Assembly (NCBI RefSeq): GCF_017654505.1
Contig: NC_054539.1
Coordinates: forward strand, 73,114,913-73,178,912
Direction: 5' to 3'
Source: Polyodon spathula
Taxonomy: Eukaryota; Chordata; Actinopteri; Acipenseriformes; Polyodontidae
Length of the DNA: 64,000 bases
Positions 58,332 through 64,000 of this stretch are shown one piece after another. How positions within the stretch are numbered: the stretch's first letter is position 1; each line of letters opens with the position of its first letter. The notes beneath the pieces are model-generated. The model was not told the origin of the DNA, ran no database searches, and saw nothing but the letters and a program-made list of their open reading frames with translations. The translations under genes were made by a program, and so were the position numbers.

Positions 58332-59071
58332 TACTGAACAAAAATATAAATGTAACATGCAACAATTTCAAAGATTTTACTGAGTTACAGTTCATATAAG
58401 GAAATCAGTCAATTGAAATAAATTCATTAGGCCCTAATCTATGGATTTCACATGACTGGGAATACAGATATGCATCTGTTGGTCACAGATACCTTAAAAA
58501 AAAAGATAGGGGCGTGGATCAGAAAACCAGTCAGTATCTGGTGTGACCACCATTTGCCTCATGCAGCGCGACACATCTCCTTCGCATAGAGTTGATCAGG
58601 CTGTTGATTGTAGTGTGGAATGTTGTCCCACTCCTCTTCAATGGCTGTGCGAAGTTGCTGGATATTGGCAGGAACTGGAACACGCTGTCGTACACGTCGA
58701 TCCAGAGCATCCCAAACATGCTCAATGAGTGACACGTCTGGTGAGTATGCAGGCTATGGAAGAACTGGGACATTTTCAGCTTCCAGGAATTGTGTACAGA
58801 TCCTTGCAACATGGGGCTGTGTATTATCATGCTGAAACATGAGGTGATGGCGACAGATGAATGGCACGACAATGGGCCTCAGGATCTCGTCACGGTATCT
58901 GTGTGCACTCAATTAGCTTCTTGATATGCCACACCTGTCAGGTGGATGGATTATCTTGGCAAAGGAGTAATGCTCACTAACAGTGATGTAAACAAATTTG
59001 TGATCTTTTATTTCAGCTCATGAAACATGGGACTAACACTTTACATGTTGCGTTTATATTTTTGTTCAGTG
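58332..59071 (-). mobile_element. Internally deleted Tc1-type transposon (740 bp)
   Basis: The left end reads TACTGAACAAAAATATAAAT and the right end in reverse complement CACTGAACAAAAATATAAAC; similarity covers about 28 bp. TA flanks lie at 58330-58331 and 59072-59073. Only the carboxy-terminal third of the transposase remains, so the copy lost about half of a normal 1.3-1.6 kb element. Its ends differ completely from those of the element at 33867-35138, so it is a separate lineage. Confidence 0.9.
58531..58920 (-). pseudogene. Tc1-type transposase C-terminal fragment
   Basis: Minus-strand blocks: HHLMFQHDNTQPHVARI (second catalytic Asp), AYSPDVSLIEHVWDALDRRV (catalytic Glu), VPANIQQLRTAIEEEWDNIP, and, after an indel, SLINSMRRRCVALHEANGGH ending at a stop at 58531. 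A stop replaces Trp in the PWPAYSP-type motif. I count 34 residues between Asp and Glu, the classic DD34E spacing. The DNA-binding domain and first Asp are missing. Confidence 0.88.
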
Positions 59072-59540
59072 TAGAAAACAATGATAGCTAGCTATTAAGA
59101 TTGCAAAGTGAACAGTGTTTAGATTTGGGAGAAAAAAAACTAATTAATTTTCTTGGTTCTTGTTGTTAAAAAAACAGGGTACTCAAAATGCAGAATTCTA
59201 TAGAAAGTGTCATATCTGATCCTGCAAGATGTAATCCCCTCTGTTAACCGATGGACCTCCGGCATGTGTCATTTACACACGCTGCTGCCAACTGATGGAA
59301 AATGATCAATGCATATTTTTTGGGTCCAAAACAGCTCTTAGCAGGTCAGCTCTTTGCATGACAGAATGGATTCAGTTGCAGACAAAAAGAAAAGAGAAGG
59401 TGGTGTGTTTGGGAATTCAGTTTCACTTTTTTCCTGCTGTCACTTCATGTAACTGCCGCATATAACCATGTTCAATAAAATAAACCAGGAAGCAGGGGAT
59501 TCATGTAATTACTGTACCATTAAACAGCTGAAAGAGGATT

Positions 59541-59905
59541 TATTCACAGGTAGGTTTGAATTCTTCGTATTGCTGAAAAGCTTCATTCTGCAGTTGCATT
59601 GGACATAGGGATTGTCAAATAGAGGCAAATGAGTTTATCAACTTGTGCAAGGAGTTGGCGTGCCCCCTCATCAGCTATAAGTATTTTCATGACAGTAGAC
59701 AGCTTCATCACTTTGTTTATCCTGGGTGTCATCTTCTGACATTGATTGAATGTTTTCAGCAGATCTTTAAGCACGTGGACACAATCAAAATCAAAGTCAT
59801 CAGCATATAAATTGCAGATTTTATTCAGAATTTCAACAGTATCTCCATTGGCTGCTGAAATCACAAGATTCTCGATTTGTTTTGTTTAAGATTTGTTTCC
59901 TGATT
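59541..59905 (-). pseudogene. hAT-family transposase C-terminal fragment
   Basis: The minus-strand frame 59583-59864 ends LICLYLTIPMSNATAE, then a TGA, then SFSAIRRI in the same frame. The hAT dimerisation region normally reads P.S.A.AERSFS.LRR.K, so the stop replaces Arg (CGA to TGA). Upstream sequence (VKLSTVMKILIAD-like, with an LLKTFNQCQKM block) fits the helical region before it. Related host-annotated proteins are ZMYM1-like and other TTF-type hAT derivatives. Only about the last 100 residues are present, with no terminal repeats found. Confidence 0.75.
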
Positions 59906-59973
59906 AAACCTCTGATCCAGTTCACAGGTAAGAATGTTGAAAAATATGTTGGTGAAAATATCCTTCAGGAGTT

Positions 59974-60568
59974 GTAGCATGCATGCGGTGCACTTCCATC
60001 ACCAGTGCACCTTGGTAGCATGCATGCGGTGCACTTCCATCACCAGTGCACCTTGGTAGCATGCATGCAGTGCACTTCATGCATGCACTTCCATCACCAA
60101 TGCACCTTGGTAGCATGCATGCGGTGCACTTCCATCACCAGTGCACCTTGGTAGCATGCATGCGGTGCACTTCCATCACCAGTGCACCTTGGTAGCATGC
60201 ATGCGGTGCACTTCCATCACCAGTGCACCTTGGTAGCATGCATGCGGTGCACTTCCATCACCAGTGCACCTTGGTAGCATGCATGCAGTGTGCACTTCCA
60301 TCACTTCAGTGCACCTTGGTAGCATGCATGCGGTGCACTTCCATCACCAGTGCACCTTGGTAGCATGCATGCGGTGCACTTCCATCACCAGTGCACCTTG
60401 GTAGCATGCATGCGGTGCACTTCCATCACCAGTGCACCTTGGTAGCATGCATGCAGTGCACTTCCATCACCAGTGCACCTTGGTAGCATGCATGCGGTGC
60501 ACTTCCATCACCAGTGCACCTTGGTAGCATGCATGCGGTGCACTTCCATCACCAGTGCACCTGGGTAG
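59974..60568. repeat. Minisatellite, 41-bp unit with internal hairpin, about 14 copies
   Basis: The unit is GTAGCATGCATGCGGTGCAC plus TTCCATCACCAGTGCACCTTG, 41 bp. Within each unit GGTGCACT and AGTGCACC form a perfect 8-bp stem around a 9-base loop, and GCATGCATGC is a separate 10-base palindrome. Two copies (near 60061-60115 and 60286-60312) carry small internal duplications. Confidence 0.97.
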
Positions 60569-63138
60569 CTGCCAGATCTGTTTTGCAGTATCGCCTTTCC
60601 ATTGTCGTAATCATGAACATGGCAACAAACGTTATGCGGAAGTTAGAACTGATTAAAAACCAGACTCTCTCTGTAACTTGCAGCCAGTCGTAGTATCAGT
60701 GCCCTTTTATTTAAATTTGAACTTCTGCATAGCGTTTGTCAACTTTGTGTATATTGATTGTAAAGCTCATATTTTGTTCCACATCAGGCTGTTAAAGTGG
60801 GTTGGCATTAGACACCTGTCTCTGGCGTCTACGCCTCTGAGACAATATTTTTACATATGCGATGGACTCCTGAAACCAATTAAATTGGATATAGCAGGTT
60901 CTACTGTAATCTTGTCTTTTTCATAAGGTTATCAATATTTTAGGTACAATCAAATCATATTAGTGAACCTATATTTTCCTATAACCCCTCAAGAGTTTGT
61001 TGAGTTTCTTGTTTATGGCTTTATTTCTTGCCGGCTGCAGGAGGATTTGGCAGTTCCTATAACAGTAATGATTACACAGCCAGACATATAGAATACACAC
61101 CCTGGATTAGATTGAGGCTCCAGTTGCTTTGTATTCTATACCGTTACAGCAATCCATTTTATTGTGCAGTGTACAAAAGATTTGCAATAGATTCTTTCAG
61201 ACACTGGTCCTCCTTATTTTGCTTGCTGCCCTTTTTCTACATCGCTGTGCTTTTACAAACCAGTTTCCAAGGTCACGAAATCACAGTGTTTACCAGCACA
61301 GATGATTTGCATAGTGCTGCAAGCAGTAATGGGAATCGCAGAAGAGTAATCCTGTTGGTCTGCAGTCAAGGTTATTAATTGAGGAGAGGGGTAGATCTGA
61401 ACAAGCGTAAAACAGAAGGGCAGATTGGAAGGTGAAATCCCATTCCAGTGCAAATGAAGGGAGAATACCTATGTATCAGTGTCATGGCATGTACAAGTGA
61501 TCCTGCCGTTGAGTGCTGCAGCAGGTATCATGGGAATTCATCCTTCTGGTTCTTTATATTACTCTGCCAGACTGGAGGAATGATGTTTGAATGGAGTAAA
61601 GCTGTGCAAAGCCAGAGGTATTACTAGTCGCTGCAGGCTTTGAAATCTACACTTTCATGCACACTTCATGCAAAGCCATGTTTCATCCACGCATTTTCAA
61701 TTATGAATGTGTCACATGTGCAACGTGAATGAAACCAAAGGATGAATATTTAAACCTTGCGAAGAAAACGTCAGGAATGGGTAATGTGCTGGTTGAATTC
61801 TACGCAGGCAATTTTGTCAGAACCGAAGAAGACACCCTTGTGTTAAATGTCTTTGTGTGCACCTTCCTGGTGTTCAGTGCTTCCTTGAGAAGCCTAGAAA
61901 AAATATAGATTTTTGTAGGCTGTAGTCATTATCATTAAGAAAGTCAGTTATGTGTGGATTGTTCCACCTTTTGTGTGACATGCATGAAGGGAATTTATGG
62001 TGCTGAATTTCATCAGTTTGTAGCAGTTGCTGTAAATATGATAAGATTTGTTTAGTTTGTTGGTTGTAAAATAATTCAAACTTAATAGACCTTTTAAGTA
62101 CTGCAGGGAAGACTTTGTTCTTTCAATACAAATGATGTATTAATTCTAATGATGGGGATCAAATCAGTCTAATCAGAATAAACCATTCAATCTACTTCAA
62201 TTCAAAAGTATTCCATATTAAATTAATGCAAGGTTGGAAATTAATTGAAACATTGAAAGCAACACAGTTTTCCGTTCTTTCTTGCAAGCTTATCATGTTT
62301 GGTAATGGTCTTGACATTGTTTTATATCTGCAGATTTATTTTCCACTCATGGATCTGCAGTTAAAATACTTCTTTCACACAACAAACACTGCTACTCTTT
62401 TGCATTAGGCCTAGTTTATGAAAAGGAAAGCTGAAGTGGTGTACAGTATAATAATGTGATTCATCATCCAGTTCTGTCACAGTATATTTTCTTTTAAGCC
62501 AATTGGTAGCATTTTTGTAACGTTAATGCATCTATTATTGTAGACTGATTGATAGTTTGTAAGTGCTGTGTAACAGTGATATCATGTTTACATTGGCTCT
62601 GTTGTTTTTTGTTTGCGCTGGTAATTTGGTGGTAACGCAAATGAGTTGGATGGAAAACATATCTGTCAACTTTCCAGATTTACCCTTGCCTATTCTTTTA
62701 ATATCATTTTTCAGCTGTATGTTTAACTTTTATGACAAGTCTAAACTTCAGCAGTGTATTACAAATACAGTACTGCGTTATATTTCTGCACAGTTTTCCA
62801 ATAAGCAGCTTGGAAGCTTTGTGTCTCTTTCTGATTTGCTGCAAGTCTGACAAGGCGGGTGTTAGACATTATCCACACAGTCTCCTCCCCTTTACACTCA
62901 AGTGAGGCCGCAGTCCAGCTGGTCAGAAGCAGTAAATGCATGGAATGTTACCACATGAAGCCTCAAAGCCATCGCTGCCTTTACAGCAAACCTGTTGCAC
63001 AATTATTAGGTTTTAGTGAAGCTTCAATGAAGACTAATTCAAGTGTGGAAATGTCCTCAATAATAAACACCCAAAAAGTATAACTTATGGCAAAAGAATA
63101 AGTGGACTGTAATGAAGCAATTACTACCCTACACAGAG
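60569..63138. other. No recognisable gene
   Basis: About 2.6 kb. Frames of up to 116 codons (61028-61378) have no domain pattern and no convincing splice pair. No repeats stand out. Confidence 0.5.
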
Positions 63139-63590
63139 GGAATGAATAGAGTTTACAGTCAGGGAATGAATAGAGTTTACAGTTAGAGAATGAGTAGAGT
63201 TTATAGTCAGGGAATGAGTAGAGTTTATAGTCAGGGAATGAGTAGAGTTTACAGTCAGAATGAACAGAGTTTACAATAGGAATGAATAGAGTTTACAATC
63301 AAGGAATGAATAGAGTTTACAGTTAGAGAATGAGTAGAGTTTATAGTCAGGGAATGAGTAGAGTTTACAGTTAGAGAATGAGTAGAGTTTACAGTCAGGA
63401 AATGAATAGAGCTAACAGTCAGAGAATGAGTAGAGTTTACAGTCAGGAAATGAATAGAGCTAACAGTCAAAGAATGAGTAGAGTTTACAGTCAGGGAATG
63501 AGTAGAGTTTACAGTCAGAGAATGAGTAGATCTTACAGTCAGAGAATGAGTGTAGTTTACAGTCAAAGAATGAGTAGAGTTTATAAGTCA
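63139..63590. repeat. Minisatellite, 24-bp unit, about 19 copies
   Basis: The unit is GGAATGAGTAGAGTTTACAG plus TCAG, 24 bp, with a few shorter copies. Since 24 is a multiple of three, both strands show eight-residue repeats (for example SRVYSQRM) over about 100 codons; this is a consequence of the repeat. Confidence 0.96.
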
Positions 63591-64000
63591 GATCTGGTTA
63601 TTAGCCAGATCACTTGGAACTGTAGTTTACACTCTGGGAATGTATGTCCTCACTGAGGGATATAGTGAAGACAGGCATCATACTTTGGAGTTTTTCATAT
63701 ATATCCAGAGATCCACTTGTCCAGTTGTCACAAATCTTGTTAAGGACCTTCTTAAAAAGTAAGTAGTGGTGTTACAAAAATATAGCGTCACCCATCCCCA
63801 CGTGTTGTTACAACTGTTTGATTAATGTACAGGTAATTTTTATTTTGATTGTTAACATCCTGACAACTTTTTACACTTATAACTTTAAACGTTTTTTTAA
63901 AAATGCCCGCTTTTGTTGCACTGATAGTGTAAGGATTATTGTTGTGTTTTTGTTTTTTTTTGTGGGTTTTTTTTTTGTTATCACTCTCTTCCTGCAGTGA
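63591..64000. other. No recognisable feature
   Basis: AT-rich sequence ending in several T runs at the window edge. Confidence 0.55.

Noticed and set aside
61028..61378. 116-codon frame starting after a CTGCAG acceptor-like site
   Set aside because: The first residues look protein-like, but no donor site follows and the rest is hydrophobic without pattern.
63255..63656. Eight-residue protein repeats on both strands
   Set aside because: A direct result of the 24-bp unit being a multiple of three; no surrounding coding sequence.

Overview
The window reads as non-coding, repeat-rich nuclear DNA of a vertebrate, most likely a ray-finned fish. The transposon mix supports this: Tc1-type DNA transposons of two lineages, DIRS-type tyrosine-recombinase retroelements with palindromic ends, a Ty3/Gypsy element, L2/CR1-type LINE fragments and a hAT remnant. 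An unusually high density of minisatellites and many TACAGTA/TACTGTA words also fit. A non-teleost such as sturgeon, paddlefish or bichir is a guess, not a demonstration. No complete host gene, rRNA, tRNA or CRISPR array was found. One short stretch (52653-52731) looks like a spliced host exon, so part of the window may be intronic.

Layout. 1-5442: degenerate Ty3/Gypsy element on the minus strand, cut by the window edge inside the integrase, with gag, protease, RT, RNase H and integrase remnants, a primer binding site and a probable 5' LTR. 5443-20995: mostly unique sequence with microsatellites, a faint collagen-like trace and small hairpins. 21022-26322: four minisatellites (49-, 30/32-, 43- and 48-bp units). 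26480-29812: traces of a retroelement RNase H, two palindromic elements, a 156-bp GT tract, a GC-rich foldback element and a 337-bp TA-flanked MITE. 31455-32709: internally deleted DIRS element (plus strand) interrupted by the 5' part of a LINE. 33867-35138: nearly complete Tc1-type transposon with all three catalytic acidic residues visible. 40456-41087: LTR-like block. 41754-44890: larger DIRS element (minus strand) with inverted ends. 45040-45520: diverged repeat array. 50422-51594: large 38-bp minisatellite. 52653-52731: candidate exon. 55450-56210: LINE RT fragment. 56671-57013: palindromic MITE. 58332-59071: internally deleted Tc1 element. 59541-59905: hAT transposase C-terminus. 59974-60568: 41-bp minisatellite whose unit holds a perfect hairpin. 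63139-63590: 24-bp minisatellite.

Nothing here forms an operon or pathway. The genes present are transposon genes in decay, and the longest open reading frames (450, 352 and 253 codons) are minisatellite artefacts. All assignments come from reading the sequence; no database search was run.
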